Shown here one piece after another: positions 44,757 through 53,747 of a stretch of DNA of 64,000 nucleotides. Made by a program: the position numbers and the translations under genes. The stretch comes from Campylobacter hyointestinalis subsp. hyointestinalis (lineage in GTDB: Bacteria; Campylobacterota; Campylobacteria; Campylobacterales; Campylobacteraceae): contig NZ_CP053827.1 in the NCBI RefSeq assembly GCF_013372145.1, positions 310,001-374,000 on the forward strand. The letters run 5' to 3'. Under the pieces are notes generated by a model that saw nothing but the letters and a program-made list of their open reading frames with translations, made no database searches and had not been told where the DNA came from. Numbering within the stretch: the first letter of the stretch is position 1; each line of letters starts with the position of its first letter.

Positions 44757-44783
44757 TTGCTTTAAAATGTTTTTAGATACAAT
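44757..44783 (+). promoter_or_regulatory. Putative rnpB promoter
   Basis: TTGCTT (44757-44762) and TACAAT (44778-44783), spaced 15 bases, just before the RNase P RNA. TTGCTT overlaps the tail of truD. Spacing is shorter than ideal, so only a candidate. Confidence 0.45.
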
Positions 44784-44789
44784 CAGTTC

Positions 44790-45107
44790 AGTGCGACTGG
44801 TAGTTACAAGACGCAAGTCTTGAGGAAAGTCCGAGCTGCTATAAGACAGAGTTCCACCTAACGGGTGGCTAGGGAAACCTAAGGGATAGTGCAACAGAAA
44901 GAAAACTGCCGCTTTTGCGGTGATGGTGAAACGGTGAGGTAAGAGCTCACCAGCATTTGTAGCAATACATTCGGCTATGTAAACCCAACTCGCAGCAAGA
45001 AGGGATGGTTTGGAGTCTTATATTCAACCCTTCGCTCAAATTTGATTGTGAAATCAAAATTTAGATAAATGACTACCGTAAACAGAACTCGGCTTATGGT
45101 CGCACTT
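44790..45107 (+). ncRNA. rnpB: RNase P RNA (class A)
   Basis: Catalytic RNA that matures tRNA 5' ends. The ends pair as helix P1 (GTGCGACT at 44791-44798 with GGTCGCAC at 45099-45106, one wobble). Conserved blocks are visible: GAGGAAAGTCCGAGC near 44820, ACAGAAAGAAAACTGCC near 44893, GGTGAAACGGTGAGGTAAGAGCTCACCAG, and the 3' universal ACAGAACTCGGCTTATGG near 45082. Length of about 318 nt is usual for Campylobacter. Exact ends inferred from P1. Confidence 0.95.
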
Positions 45108-45326
45108 TTATATGTTATATTGTCTTGCTTTTTTTATCTTTTGAAACTCGATATCGAGTTTTTTTTGTTTTTCTTTAAACATTTTTGCAGCTTCATTTAT
45201 AAGAGCTAAAGTGCTTCTCATCTCATCTAAGCTCATCTCATTTGGATAATTATTTGTAAGATAGTCTATTTTGTCAAGATCCTCATTTACAAGAGCTATT
45301 TTAAACTCGTCTATCCAGCTCATCAT
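45108..45326 (-). CDS. Small helical protein after fliS, possible flagellar chaperone
   Basis: A 72-residue, highly charged protein predicted to be mainly alpha-helical. It starts in a TAATG overlap with the fliS stop, and I recall a similar small gene after fliS in C. jejuni. By position it may be a FliT-type export chaperone, but there is no sequence proof. The second codon is also ATG, so the start may be three bases later. It ends next to the 3' end of rnpB on the opposite strand. Confidence 0.75.
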   Translation of the reverse strand: MMSWIDEFKIALVNEDLDKIDYLTNNYPNEMSLDEMRSTLALINEAAKMFKEKQKKLDIEFQKIKKARQYNI

Positions 45327-45697
45327 TACTCTTCTTTTGTAGCATCACGCCACGCATCAAGTAGCTCTCTTGTTACATGAATTACTTCATCTAGTGGAGC
45401 TTTGTCGTTTTTTAAATTTGCCTCTGCTATGAGCTGAATTTGTCTAGCATAGAGTCCGTTTAGATACTGAGAAACTGCTCCTTGATTCATATCTAGCGAG
45501 TTTATAAGCTCAAAAAATATGGCACTTGTTTTGTTTAAAAATAGAACTTTATTTTCTATATCCTCATCATCTATAGCTTTTTTTGCTCTATATATAAAAC
45601 GAAGAATCCCCTCATAAAGCATTGTGATGAGCTTCTTAGGAGATTCTATGCCTATATTATTTTGATTATACGCTTGATAGGCTAAATTTGTTTGCAT
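45326..45697 (-). CDS. fliS: Flagellar secretion chaperone FliS
   Basis: A 123-residue helical chaperone that keeps flagellin unfolded for export. AYQAYNQNNIGIESPKKLITMLYEG is the N-terminal signature, and LNGLYARQIQLIAEANLKND a conserved helix. Immediately downstream of fliD in the flaG-fliD-fliS operon. Confidence 0.95.
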   Translation of the reverse strand: MQTNLAYQAYNQNNIGIESPKKLITMLYEGILRFIYRAKKAIDDEDIENKVLFLNKTSAIFFELINSLDMNQGAVSQYLNGLYARQIQLIAEANLKNDKAPLDEVIHVTRELLDAWRDATKEE

Positions 45698-45705
45698 TTT
45701 TTGTC

Positions 45706-47496
45706 CTAGTTATCTTTTGTTGCCATTTGTATCATGGTCGAAAGAGTATTCATTTGATTATTAAGTTTGTTTAAAATAACTTCATATTGAGAAAATTGAG
45801 TTTGCATACGCTCATACTTTTCGTTTATACTATTTTGTGTTTTTTCTTTTTCGTCGTCTAATTTTTTCTTTTCATTTATCAAATTTTCTGAATATTTTGT
45901 CAAAGTTCCGTTTGTTCCTGTTAAGCTATTTAACGTATCTTTTAATTTTTCAAAAAATCCAGTCGTAGTAGACGTGCTACCTTTTAGATCTACTTTTTTA
46001 AAGCCTAGATTTTCAAGCAAACTATCATCGCCTTCTAACTTTAAATTTGCTCCACCTACACCTTTTAGTACCAAATTTCCATCTGTATTTAAACTAGCTG
46101 TGATATCGGTAATTCCTGCATTTGTTATAGCTTTTAGAAGCTCTTTAGTTTTTTGAGTTTTATCATTACCAGTTAAATTTATATCTATCTCTTTATCGTT
46201 GATCTTAAGTTTTCCAGTTATCGGATTTACGTTATCTTGTATCCCAGTTGAACTTGTGCTTACATTCGTATATTTTGTAGCTGTGCTAAAGAAACTTTGG
46301 AAATTATCAAAGTCATTTTCTAGCTTATCTTTTAGCTTAGCGCTATCAAGTGTTAGAAGTCCATCATTACTTAAGCTAAGCCCAAAATCTTGCAATGATT
46401 TTCCATTGCTATCTACACCGTTTATGATCTTATTTAAGCTGGTTTTGATATTTACTATCTCTGAAACTCCTTGAAAAGTTCCGCTAGCTTTTGTTTCAGG
46501 ATTATACGATGTTGCAACTTGTAAGTTGTTTACAAGCGAGTTATACGATGTTATCATATCTTGAATGCTTTTAGTAACAGTTTCGGTATCTTGAGTGATA
46601 TTAAAATTTGTATATTCGTCGTTTTTATCTACTTTATTTAAATTTATTGTTACTCCAAGTTGAAGATCTTTGACAGTATTTGTACTTCTAGTGATTTGTA
46701 TGCTGTTAAATTCAAATTGTGCATCACTAGCTGAGCTTAGCCTTACTCCGCCATCTTGAAATGTAACTTCTTTGTTGTTTGTTTCTACAATGTTATTAAA
46801 AAGTGCTTCAAGCAATTTTTTTGAATTTTCTTTTTCATTATTTGATGAACTAGCTTGAGCTGTGTTATTTCCTTCGTAAAGGCTAAATTTAATCGCATTT
46901 TCCTTGCCAGTTTCGCTTGAGCTAAGCACTAGTCTATAAGGTTCGTTGCCACCTACATTTAGGACTTTTGCATTTATTTTGCCGTCTGTTTTTTCATTTA
47001 TCTGTTTTGCTATATCATCTAATGATGTTGAGCTATCTGCTTCTATAGCGTAATTTTTACCATTTATAGATATATTAAATGAAGCTGAACTTACCCCTGA
47101 GAGTATTGGCTCGTTGCTCATAGAAAAAGTCTTGCTTTGGTATGAATCTTTTGTGGCTAGTTGATTTACTTTTATACTCATATTTCCAGCATTTACGCCG
47201 TTATTTATGGAAATAGTAGCGTTATTGCTTCCGGTACTACTAACTTTTTTTGTCATATAGCTTGAGCTATCAGTTAGCGATGAAACACTTGTTTTAAAAC
47301 TGCTAAGAAGCGTTGTTATGGCAGTTAGATCAGTTTGTTTTGTTTGATTTGTTGTTATTTTTTCTGTTAGCGGATTTATTGACTGTTTTTCGTCGACTTT
47401 TTTAAGACTATCTATTAGTTCTTGAGTTAAGACGCTATTTGATCCACCGTTTGCCTTGCCAAATACACCAAGTGCAGTTATGCTACCTACTGCCAT
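45706..47496 (-). CDS. fliD: Flagellar filament cap protein (hook-associated protein 2)
   Basis: A 596-residue capping protein placed at the filament tip to guide flagellin folding. The N-terminal FliD_N coiled-coil part (TQELIDSLKKVDEKQSINPLTEKI) and the C-terminal coiled coil (LINEKKKLDDEKEKTQNSINEKYERMQTQFSQYEVILNKL region) surround a Ser/Thr/Asn-rich exposed middle. No cysteine is seen, usual for axial proteins. Follows flaG by three bases. Length is close to other Campylobacter FliD. Confidence 0.95.
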   Translation of the reverse strand: MAVGSITALGVFGKANGGSNSVLTQELIDSLKKVDEKQSINPLTEKITTNQTKQTDLTAITTLLSSFKTSVSSLTDSSSYMTKKVSSTGSNNATISINNGVNAGNMSIKVNQLATKDSYQSKTFSMSNEPILSGVSSASFNISINGKNYAIEADSSTSLDDIAKQINEKTDGKINAKVLNVGGNEPYRLVLSSSETGKENAIKFSLYEGNNTAQASSSNNEKENSKKLLEALFNNIVETNNKEVTFQDGGVRLSSASDAQFEFNSIQITRSTNTVKDLQLGVTINLNKVDKNDEYTNFNITQDTETVTKSIQDMITSYNSLVNNLQVATSYNPETKASGTFQGVSEIVNIKTSLNKIINGVDSNGKSLQDFGLSLSNDGLLTLDSAKLKDKLENDFDNFQSFFSTATKYTNVSTSSTGIQDNVNPITGKLKINDKEIDINLTGNDKTQKTKELLKAITNAGITDITASLNTDGNLVLKGVGGANLKLEGDDSLLENLGFKKVDLKGSTSTTTGFFEKLKDTLNSLTGTNGTLTKYSENLINEKKKLDDEKEKTQNSINEKYERMQTQFSQYEVILNKLNNQMNTLSTMIQMATKDN

Positions 47497-47499
47497 TTT

Positions 47500-47880
47500 T
47501 TACTCCTTTTTATCAAAAAGCATACCGACTATTTCTCTAAAATGTTCTGTTAAATTCATCACTTCTTCAGACGGTATTTTTCTTATGACTTTGCCACTTC
47601 CGACTTCGGTTACATTCACGTACATTGCGCTGATTTTGTCATTATAAGCAAATCTGACGTTTGTTTGGAGTTTTTCCATATTTTCGTTTAATTTGCTTAT
47701 AGCTTCATTTAATTTTTGAGTTGTACTTTCCTGATTTTGTTCGTTTTGATTGGCATTGTCTCTAACTAAATTTTCGTTGATCTTTGTTTGTTCTACACTC
47801 CTTGTATGAACAGAGCCTTGTCTATTATTTAAGGCTATTGAATTATCAATCTGTTGCGAAGCTGCTTTGAAAATTTCCAT
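47500..47880 (-). CDS. flaG: FlaG family flagellar protein
   Basis: A 126-residue protein with a polar, glutamine/asparagine-rich N-terminal half and a C-terminal FlaG domain (VRFAYNDKISAMYVNVTEVGSGKVIRKIP region). FlaG influences filament length in Campylobacter. First gene of the flaG-fliD-fliS transcript; a very good sigma-28 promoter lies 33 bases upstream. Confidence 0.93.
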   Translation of the reverse strand: MEIFKAASQQIDNSIALNNRQGSVHTRSVEQTKINENLVRDNANQNEQNQESTTQKLNEAISKLNENMEKLQTNVRFAYNDKISAMYVNVTEVGSGKVIRKIPSEEVMNLTEHFREIVGMLFDKKE

Positions 47881-47912
47881 TTCATATCCTTTGAAATTAT
47901 AGTCTAATCCAA

Positions 47913-47939
47913 ATATCGGTTAAGAAAGATAAATTTTTA
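47913..47939 (-). promoter_or_regulatory. Sigma-28 (FliA) promoter of flaG-fliD-fliS
   Basis: On the minus strand TAAA (47936-47939), exactly 15 bases, then ACCGATAT (47913-47920). This matches the FliA consensus TAAA-N15-GCCGATAA at all positions except the first and last of the -10 box. Confidence 0.88.
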
Positions 47940-47997
47940 TAGTTATATTGAAATATTGAGATAAAATATGTTAAAATACAAACCTTTAGGAGATTTT

Positions 47998-48348
47998 ATG
48001 AAGATATTTACGCAGTGCGAATGTTTATTACTTAGTGAGAGTTTAAGACTATTTTTAGACAGTTTTTACACTTCAAAAAAGGATTGTGATTTTATAATAA
48101 GTGATAAAAAAATAGACTCTGATAAACCTGTTTTTGTAATAGATGAAAAATCTCCATATCTAAAGATCCCATTTACGAAAGAGTCTCTCATAAGCACGCT
48201 TGAAGAGTTTTACTCTGCTATCCAGATACAAAATAACTCTGCTTTATTTAAGGCGAGCAATAGCTCTTTTGAGCAAAATTTATCGAATTTAGTAGATAAA
48301 TTTAAAGCAGATCTTTTAAATTTGATAAAAAACGAATATGAAAAATAA
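47998..48348 (+). CDS. Conserved hypothetical protein before rsmD
   Basis: A 116-residue soluble protein with no recognised domain. I place the start at ATG 47998, which has TAGGAG six bases upstream; the frame is open ten codons further. The C-terminal third is predicted helical (SFEQNLSNLVDKFKADLLNLI). It overlaps rsmD by eleven bases. C. jejuni has a similar unknown gene at the same place before the methylase and flgI. No function assigned. Confidence 0.75.
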   Translation: MKIFTQCECLLLSESLRLFLDSFYTSKKDCDFIISDKKIDSDKPVFVIDEKSPYLKIPFTKESLISTLEEFYSAIQIQNNSALFKASNSSFEQNLSNLVDKFKADLLNLIKNEYEK

Positions 48349-48910
48349 CCTATTTACAACCATAACTAGTGGAAAATACAAAGGCAAAAAAGTAATGCTT
48401 CCTAGTTCTTTGACTACTAGAAGTACAAAATCTATCGTAAAAGGTTCATTTTTTAACACTATCCAAAACGAACTTTATGAAAAGACGTTTATAGAAGTCT
48501 TTGGTGGATCTGCTCTTATGGCTATGGAAGCTCTTAGCAACGGAGCAAAAAATGCTTACGCTATAGAGATAGATAAAAATGCTTTTAAGCTTACTCTTGC
48601 TAATACCTTAAGTTTGAAAGATGAAAATATAAAAGCTTTTAACGGAGATACTTTTAAGATCACGCCTGAACTTGTTAGTAAAAACAGTGACGTGATCTTG
48701 TATATAGATCCACCTTTTGATATAAGAGACGGTTTTGAAGATATCTATAAAAAAGTCTGGGATATGCTGACTTTTATAGATAGATCAAAGATATGTTTAG
48801 TAGTTATCGAACATATATCTAGCTATGACGCGCCAAATAGTTGCGGCGAATTTATAAAGTTTAAATCACGAAAATTTGGTAAAACCACACTAAGCTACTA
48901 CCAAATTTAA
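48338..48910 (+). CDS. rsmD: 16S rRNA (guanine(966)-N(2))-methyltransferase, RsmD-like
   Basis: A 190-residue Rossmann methyltransferase. SGKYKGKKVMLP at the N-terminus is typical of RsmD, FIEVFGGSALMAMEALSNGA is the SAM-binding motif I, and YIDPPF the catalytic N-P-P-Y-type motif (here D-P-P-F). Often annotated as 'putative DNA methylase' in Campylobacter. Lies upstream of flgI but on a separate transcript because a sigma-54 promoter intervenes. Confidence 0.9.
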   Translation: MKNNLFTTITSGKYKGKKVMLPSSLTTRSTKSIVKGSFFNTIQNELYEKTFIEVFGGSALMAMEALSNGAKNAYAIEIDKNAFKLTLANTLSLKDENIKAFNGDTFKITPELVSKNSDVILYIDPPFDIRDGFEDIYKKVWDMLTFIDRSKICLVVIEHISSYDAPNSCGEFIKFKSRKFGKTTLSYYQI

Positions 48911-48948
48911 TAAACAAATCTAGATCATAAATTTATCATAAAGCAAAA

Positions 48949-48968
48949 TTTGGAATAACTTTTGCTTT
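48949..48968 (+). promoter_or_regulatory. Sigma-54 (RpoN) promoter of flgI operon
   Basis: TTTGGAATAACTTTTGCTTT has GG (48952-48953) and GC (48964-48965) separated by the required ten bases, and fits the Campylobacter RpoN pattern TTTGGAA-N4-TTTGC. It lies 27 bases before the flgI start codon. Confidence 0.9.
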
Positions 48969-48994
48969 TACTCCTTAAAATTCTAAGGATTGAT

Positions 48995-50050
48995 ATGAAA
49001 TTTATAGTTAAGCTTTGCATTTTAATATCTTTTTGCGCGACTTTAAATGCTACTCAGATCAAAGACATAGCAAGCATAATCGGCGTTCGTGAAAACCAAC
49101 TTATAGGATATGGTCTTGTTGTGGGACTTAATGGTACTGGAGATGGCAGTAGTAGTGAATTTACTATTCAATCTTTATCAAATATGCTACAAACGGTAAA
49201 TGTAAAAATAGATCCAAACGATATAAAATCAAAAAACACAGCAGCTGTGATGGTCACAGCCAAGCTTCCGCCTTTTGCAAGACAAGGCGATAAGATAGAC
49301 GTGACTATAAGCTCTATCGGCGATGCTAAAAATCTTCAAGGTGGCACCTTGCTTTTGACTGCTCTTAAAGGCGTTGATGGTGATATATACGCTCTTGCCC
49401 AAGGAGCCTTGACTATAGGTGGCGGAACAAGCAAAGGCGGAAATCATCCCACTGTTGGAACTATACTTGCTGGTGGTTTGGTTGAAAAAGAGGTTGTATT
49501 TGATATCTACACTCAACAATTTGCAAATCTAAGCCTTAAAAACTCAAGTTTTCAAACAGCAGTAGATATGCAAAGAGCTATAAATGCGAAATTTGGTACA
49601 AAGTCTGCCACCGCCATAGATCCAAGAACAGTAAGGCTAGCAAAACCTGCAAATTTAAATATGGTAGAGTTTCTAGCTAGAGTTTTAGACGTAGATATGA
49701 ACTACAAAGCAGATGAAAAAGTCATCATAGATGAAAGAACTGGAACCGTAGTGAGCGGTGTAAATATCACAGTCGATCCAGTCGTCATATCTCATGGAGC
49801 CATAACTATAAAGATAGATCCAAATACTTATGCCGCCACTGGGGCACAAAATGCAACGGACGTGGATATAGGCGGGAACACGTCTATAGATACGGCAAAC
49901 AATATGCTAAAAATCGGTGCAAACCAAACTACGGTTGCAAACATAACAAGGGCTTTAAACAAGCTAGGAGCTAGTCCAAAAGACATCATAGCTATCATAG
50001 AAAATCTTAAACGAGCAGGAGCCATACATGCGCCAGTGGAGATCATATAA
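48995..50050 (+). CDS. flgI: Flagellar basal-body P-ring protein
   Basis: A 351-residue P-ring subunit. Signal peptide about residues 1-19 (ending LNA), then [29 protein letters not shown], the FlgI signature, and the C-terminal [27 protein letters not shown]. The start at 48995 is preceded by AAGGA; the frame is open eleven codons upstream but into the promoter. Exported by Sec and assembled around the rod in the peptidoglycan. The stop precedes flgJ by an overlap of one base. Confidence 0.96.
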   Translation: MKFIVKLCILISFCATLNATQIKDIASIIGVRENQLIGYGLVVGLNGTGDGSSSEFTIQSLSNMLQTVNVKIDPNDIKSKNTAAVMVTAKLPPFARQGDKIDVTISSIGDAKNLQGGTLLLTALKGVDGDIYALAQGALTIGGGTSKGGNHPTVGTILAGGLVEKEVVFDIYTQQFANLSLKNSSFQTAVDMQRAINAKFGTKSATAIDPRTVRLAKPANLNMVEFLARVLDVDMNYKADEKVIIDERTGTVVSGVNITVDPVVISHGAITIKIDPNTYAATGAQNATDVDIGGNTSIDTANNMLKIGANQTTVANITRALNKLGASPKDIIAIIENLKRAGAIHAPVEII

Positions 50051-50346
50051 TGCAAGTAGATAACTCTTTAGCACTTGATGCTTACAACAAATTAAACACT
50101 TCAAATTTGAAAGATAAAAGTCTTTCTAAAGATGACGCTCTTTTAAAAGAGCAAACAGACGCTTTTGAAGCATTTTTAGTAAAAGAGGTTTTGGATATCT
50201 CTATGAAAAACGACAACTCTTTGTTCCCAAAAGATGCAGGAGATAAGATCTACTCATCAATGTATAATGATACGATGAGTAAGGCACTTAGTGGTGGATT
50301 AGGATTTAGCGAGATGTTGTTTAATTTTTTAAAAGAGAGAGGCTAA
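50050..50346 (+). CDS. flgJ: Flagellar rod-binding protein FlgJ (N-terminal type)
   Basis: A 98-residue protein equivalent to the rod-capping N-terminal domain of FlgJ, without the peptidoglycan hydrolase domain of enterobacterial Flg[18 protein letters not shown] and [22 protein letters not shown] are typical. Single-domain FlgJ is normal in Campylobacter. One-base overlap (TAATG) with flgI. The flgM promoter overlaps its stop. Confidence 0.9.
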   Translation: MQVDNSLALDAYNKLNTSNLKDKSLSKDDALLKEQTDAFEAFLVKEVLDISMKNDNSLFPKDAGDKIYSSMYNDTMSKALSGGLGFSEMLFNFLKERG

Positions 50347-50370
50347 ATAAAAAATTATTTTATCCGATTT
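50344..50370 (+). promoter_or_regulatory. Sigma-28 (FliA) promoter of flgM
   Basis: TAAA (50344-50347), exactly 15 bases, then TCCGATTT (50363-50370), a good match to TAAA-N15-GCCGATAA. The -35 overlaps the flgJ stop codon. It would let FliA drive its own anti-sigma factor. Confidence 0.82.
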
Positions 50371-50397
50371 AGCTTTCAAAGTTAAAAAGGATTTAAT

Positions 50398-50601
50398 ATG
50401 ATAAATTCTGTAGGTTCTGTGCAATACCTTGCACAAAATGAGTCAGTACAAAAAAACGGAACAAAAAAAACACAATCAACACAAAATACTCAAAGTAGTA
50501 CGGAGAGTAGGGTTGATGCTATAGCTAAACAGATAAATGAAGGCACTTACAAGATAGATCTTAAAGGGCTAGCAAGCAAAATAGCAGATTCCCTTATGTA
50601 A
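50398..50601 (+). CDS. flgM: Anti-sigma-28 factor FlgM
   Basis: A 67-residue protein with an unstructured Gln/Ser/Thr-rich N-terminal part and a C-terminal FlgM helix region (VDAIAKQINEGTYKIDLKGLASKIADSLM). Binds FliA until the hook is complete. AAGGA precedes the ATG. Campylobacter FlgM is short and diverged; position between flgJ and flgN-flgK supports it. Both sigma-54 read-through and its own sigma-28 promoter should transcribe it. Confidence 0.9.
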   Translation: MINSVGSVQYLAQNESVQKNGTKKTQSTQNTQSSTESRVDAIAKQINEGTYKIDLKGLASKIADSLM

Positions 50602-50637
50602 AGCGTTGCTCCTTTGAGTTAGATAAAGGAGCAACTT

Positions 50638-51069
50638 ATGATAAATAAATACTTAGATGAGAGCATAACTCTCTTAAACGAACTCATAGAAATCACACAA
50701 AACGATATAGAAAATATCAAAAACGCAGACCATACTCAGCTTGATGAACATACAAAACAAAAAGCTATCATCATCAAAAAATTTGAAAATGCAAAAAATC
50801 TTTTAGATAAAGAGCTTATAAAAATTTCTAGTGAACATAACGGAACAGATCTTGCTAGTCTTCTCTCAGATGAGATCAAAGATAAACTAGGTGTTTTAAG
50901 AGAATCTTTGGTTTTGTTGCAAAATAAAAATAAAGAGTACGCTAAATTTGTCGTGGTTGTCAAAGAGTTTTATGATTCTTTAGTAAAAAAGATGTTTGGC
51001 AAAGAGAGCGACTCATCGTACGTCGATAAAAATATGAGTATGGAGCAACTTTTTAAATTAAGGATTTGA
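50638..51069 (+). CDS. flgN: FlgN-like flagellar export chaperone
   Basis: A 143-residue, almost entirely helical protein with heptad-like repeats (ITLLNELIEITQNDIENIKNADH region). It sits between flgM and flgK and ends one base before flgK. FlgN proteins carry the hook-filament junction proteins FlgK and FlgL to the export gate. Sequence similarity to enterobacterial FlgN is weak, so context carries most of the assignment. Confidence 0.8.
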   Translation: MINKYLDESITLLNELIEITQNDIENIKNADHTQLDEHTKQKAIIIKKFENAKNLLDKELIKISSEHNGTDLASLLSDEIKDKLGVLRESLVLLQNKNKEYAKFVVVVKEFYDSLVKKMFGKESDSSYVDKNMSMEQLFKLRI

Positions 51070-51070
51070 G

Positions 51071-52924
51071 ATGGGAATTTTTGATTCATTATATACTGGA
51101 GTTTCTGGGCTAGGTGCGGCTCAAATTCAAATTCAAGTTACGGGTCAAAACATAACAAACGTAAATAGCGACTACTACACAAGACAAAGAGCCGTGCAGT
51201 CTGCTGCTTATCCACTACATACCACTCCTGGGGATGTTGGTATGGGTACTAAGATAGATACGATAGTTAGAATTCACGATGAATTTACATTTGATAGATT
51301 AAAAACAGCGACTAACAACCTAGAAAATACAACATATAAACAACAAGTTTTGCAAGAGATAGCTCAAAGATTTCCTGATCTTAAAGATACTGGACTTATA
51401 AAAGATATGGAAAATTATTTTGGTGCGTGGAATGATTTTGCTTCTCATCCTTACGAGAGCTCACAAAAGACAAATTTGCTAAATTTAACTCAAATTCTAA
51501 CTTCACGTATAAACGATACTGCAAATCAACTAGAAAAAGTACATACTACCGTAAATGATCAAGTAAAAACTACGGTTGATGAGATAAACCGTTTAGGAGA
51601 ACAAATAGCTAAGCTAAATGCTCAAATTCAAACCGTAGAATCAAATGGAACAAGCAATGCAAATGATCTACGAGATAAAAGAGATCAGTTAGAACTAACT
51701 ATGGCAAAGCTAGTAAATATCTCTACTTTTAAAAATGAGCTTTATAGCGATAGTACTGTGAGCGGAACATTAACAGATCAAGGTAAAAACTATAACTTAA
51801 ACGTAGGAGGCATTACGTTAGTTGATGGCGTAACATTTCACCCGCTAAAACTCGAATCTAGCAAAAACAAAGACGGCTTTAGCGATATATTTTATGAACT
51901 AAATGACGAAACAAGAGTTGATATGAGCTCAAAGATAACAGGCGGAAAGCTAGGAGCCATTTTAGATCTTAGAGGTAGAACTACGGATGAAAATGGCAAT
52001 ATGCAAGACGGTATGATAACCGAATTTAGAAACAACCTAGACGCATTTGCAAAAACCCTTATTGAACAGACGAATAATATCTATGCAAGCTCGGCTCAAG
52101 ATAAGATGAGTACTTCTGATATCCCTGGTATGAGAGATAATGCAACGCTTCAAAATATAGATAAAGATATAAAAAGCGGAAGTTTTGACGTGCTTATCTA
52201 TAACGCTTCTGGCGAGGTTGTAGCTAAAAAAACCATAAATATCAACCAATCAACCACTATGAACGATACCAAACAAGGCAACTCTATAATCGGCGATTTT
52301 AACGCAAATACCGATGATAACGGTGATAATAACTTAAATAACGACGTAAATGATTATTTCGTAGCAAATTTCAGCTATGACGAAAAATCAAAAACAGGCA
52401 GCTTTAGCTTTACGCCAAAATATTCATCAGGAGAGTATAAGATCGCCATAGAAGACAACGGAACTAACTTTGCCGGTGTTTTTGGTCTTAGTAAATTTTT
52501 TGACGGAAATGACGCCTCTAGTATCAAAGTCGAGACTTCTTTGGCTAAAGATAGCTCAAAGATACAAGGCAACAAAGCTCCTATCGACGGAGATAACAGT
52601 ATGGCGAACGCTATGGTAAATTTACAAAATATAAAATTAGATTTCACTTCAAAAAATGGCGTTACTAAAACTGAAACGATATCTGGGTACTACAGATATC
52701 TCACTACTGATATAGCAGCGAAAACAGAATCCGTAAATAGCATAAACAGCACAAATACATCTTTGTATAAGAGCGTGTATTCTGAGTTTCAATCAGTAAG
52801 TGGCGTAAATATGGACGAAGAACTTTCAAATTTGATCAAATTTCAGTCTCAATACGGCGCAGCGGCTAAAATCGTAACAACTGTAGAAAAAATGCTCGAA
52901 ACATTGATAGGATTAAAGCAATAA
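51071..52924 (+). CDS. flgK: Flagellar hook-associated protein 1
   Basis: A 617-residue hook-filament junction protein. SLYTGVSGLGAAQIQIQVTGQNITNVNSDYYTRQ at the start is the conserved rod/hook N-terminal motif, and the C-terminal VNMDEELSNLIKFQSQYGAAAKIVTTVEKML region is typical of FlgK. The variable middle is Asn/Asp/Lys-rich. Last flagellar gene of the flgI-flgJ-flgM-flgN-flgK unit. Confidence 0.96.
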   Translation: MGIFDSLYTGVSGLGAAQIQIQVTGQNITNVNSDYYTRQRAVQSAAYPLHTTPGDVGMGTKIDTIVRIHDEFTFDRLKTATNNLENTTYKQQVLQEIAQRFPDLKDTGLIKDMENYFGAWNDFASHPYESSQKTNLLNLTQILTSRINDTANQLEKVHTTVNDQVKTTVDEINRLGEQIAKLNAQIQTVESNGTSNANDLRDKRDQLELTMAKLVNISTFKNELYSDSTVSGTLTDQGKNYNLNVGGITLVDGVTFHPLKLESSKNKDGFSDIFYELNDETRVDMSSKITGGKLGAILDLRGRTTDENGNMQDGMITEFRNNLDAFAKTLIEQTNNIYASSAQDKMSTSDIPGMRDNATLQNIDKDIKSGSFDVLIYNASGEVVAKKTININQSTTMNDTKQGNSIIGDFNANTDDNGDNNLNNDVNDYFVANFSYDEKSKTGSFSFTPKYSSGEYKIAIEDNGTNFAGVFGLSKFFDGNDASSIKVETSLAKDSSKIQGNKAPIDGDNSMANAMVNLQNIKLDFTSKNGVTKTETISGYYRYLTTDIAAKTESVNSINSTNTSLYKSVYSEFQSVSGVNMDEELSNLIKFQSQYGAAAKIVTTVEKMLETLIGLKQ

Positions 52925-52927
52925 ATT

Positions 52928-53707
52928 ATGAATAATAGTTATTTAAAAGATATCTTAGATGCACAGCTTGCAAGCAAAAATACGATAGCAAATTTATACT
53001 CTCAAGCCGATCCGCTTCAAATAGCATCCAAATTTAAAGATCCGTTTATAGCTTTGATCTGTGCGTTATTTGCGTATGGAAACGCAAAAATGATAGTTAA
53101 ATTTCTAAATTCGCTAGATTTTGATATGCTAAATCTTAGCGATGATGAGATAAGAAGGATCGTAAAATCAAAAAACTTTTTGTATCGTTTTCAAAATAGC
53201 TCTGACGTAAGCGAGATCTTTATAACGATAAAACGCTTAAAAGAGTATGATTTACAAGGTATTTTGCTAGATAGTTTTAATAAACGATCTTTAATGGTAG
53301 ATGCTATAAATGAGCTTATAGCTCAAATTTATAAATTGAATTCATATAAGAGCGACGGTTATGAATTCTTCTTTGGACGCGGGTTTGATAAAGAGCCTAA
53401 AAGTCCGTATAAACGCTACAATATGTGGCTTAGATGGATGGTAAGAGATAGCGACATAGATCTAGGACTGTTTAAAAGTCTACCAAAAAGCGAGCTTATA
53501 CTTCCGCTTGATACACATACTCATAAAGTTAGTTTAGAGCTTGGTCTTTGCGATCGTAAGAGTTATGATTATAAGGCGGCTTTGTGTATTACTTCAAATT
53601 TAAAGATCTTCGATAGCAGTGATCCGGTAAAATATGATTTTGCGCTTTATAGGATAGGGCAGAGCAAAGAGCTTGAAAGAGTAAAATCTGGACTAAATAA
53701 AATTTAA
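52928..53707 (+). CDS. TIGR02757 (DUF2400) family protein
   Basis: A 259-residue protein of the TIGR02757 family, of unknown function. FKDPFIALICALFAYGNAKMI near the start and PLDTHTHKVSLELGL near residue 200 are family hallmarks, and RYNMWLRWMVR and DFALYRIG also fit. Distant relation to helix-hairpin-helix DNA glycosylases has been suggested for the family. It follows flgK by three bases, as it does in C. jejuni. Confidence 0.87.
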   Translation: MNNSYLKDILDAQLASKNTIANLYSQADPLQIASKFKDPFIALICALFAYGNAKMIVKFLNSLDFDMLNLSDDEIRRIVKSKNFLYRFQNSSDVSEIFITIKRLKEYDLQGILLDSFNKRSLMVDAINELIAQIYKLNSYKSDGYEFFFGRGFDKEPKSPYKRYNMWLRWMVRDSDIDLGLFKSLPKSELILPLDTHTHKVSLELGLCDRKSYDYKAALCITSNLKIFDSSDPVKYDFALYRIGQSKELERVKSGLNKI

Positions 53708-53722
53708 CTTTATTTTTGTTAG

Positions 53723-53728
53723 TATAAC
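53723..53728 (+). promoter_or_regulatory. Possible -10 box before the sugar-phosphate mutase
   Basis: TATAAC 20 bases before the GTG start, followed by AAAGG; a weak sigma-70 type candidate. Confidence 0.35.
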
Positions 53729-53747
53729 ACTTATTAAAGGATGAAAA

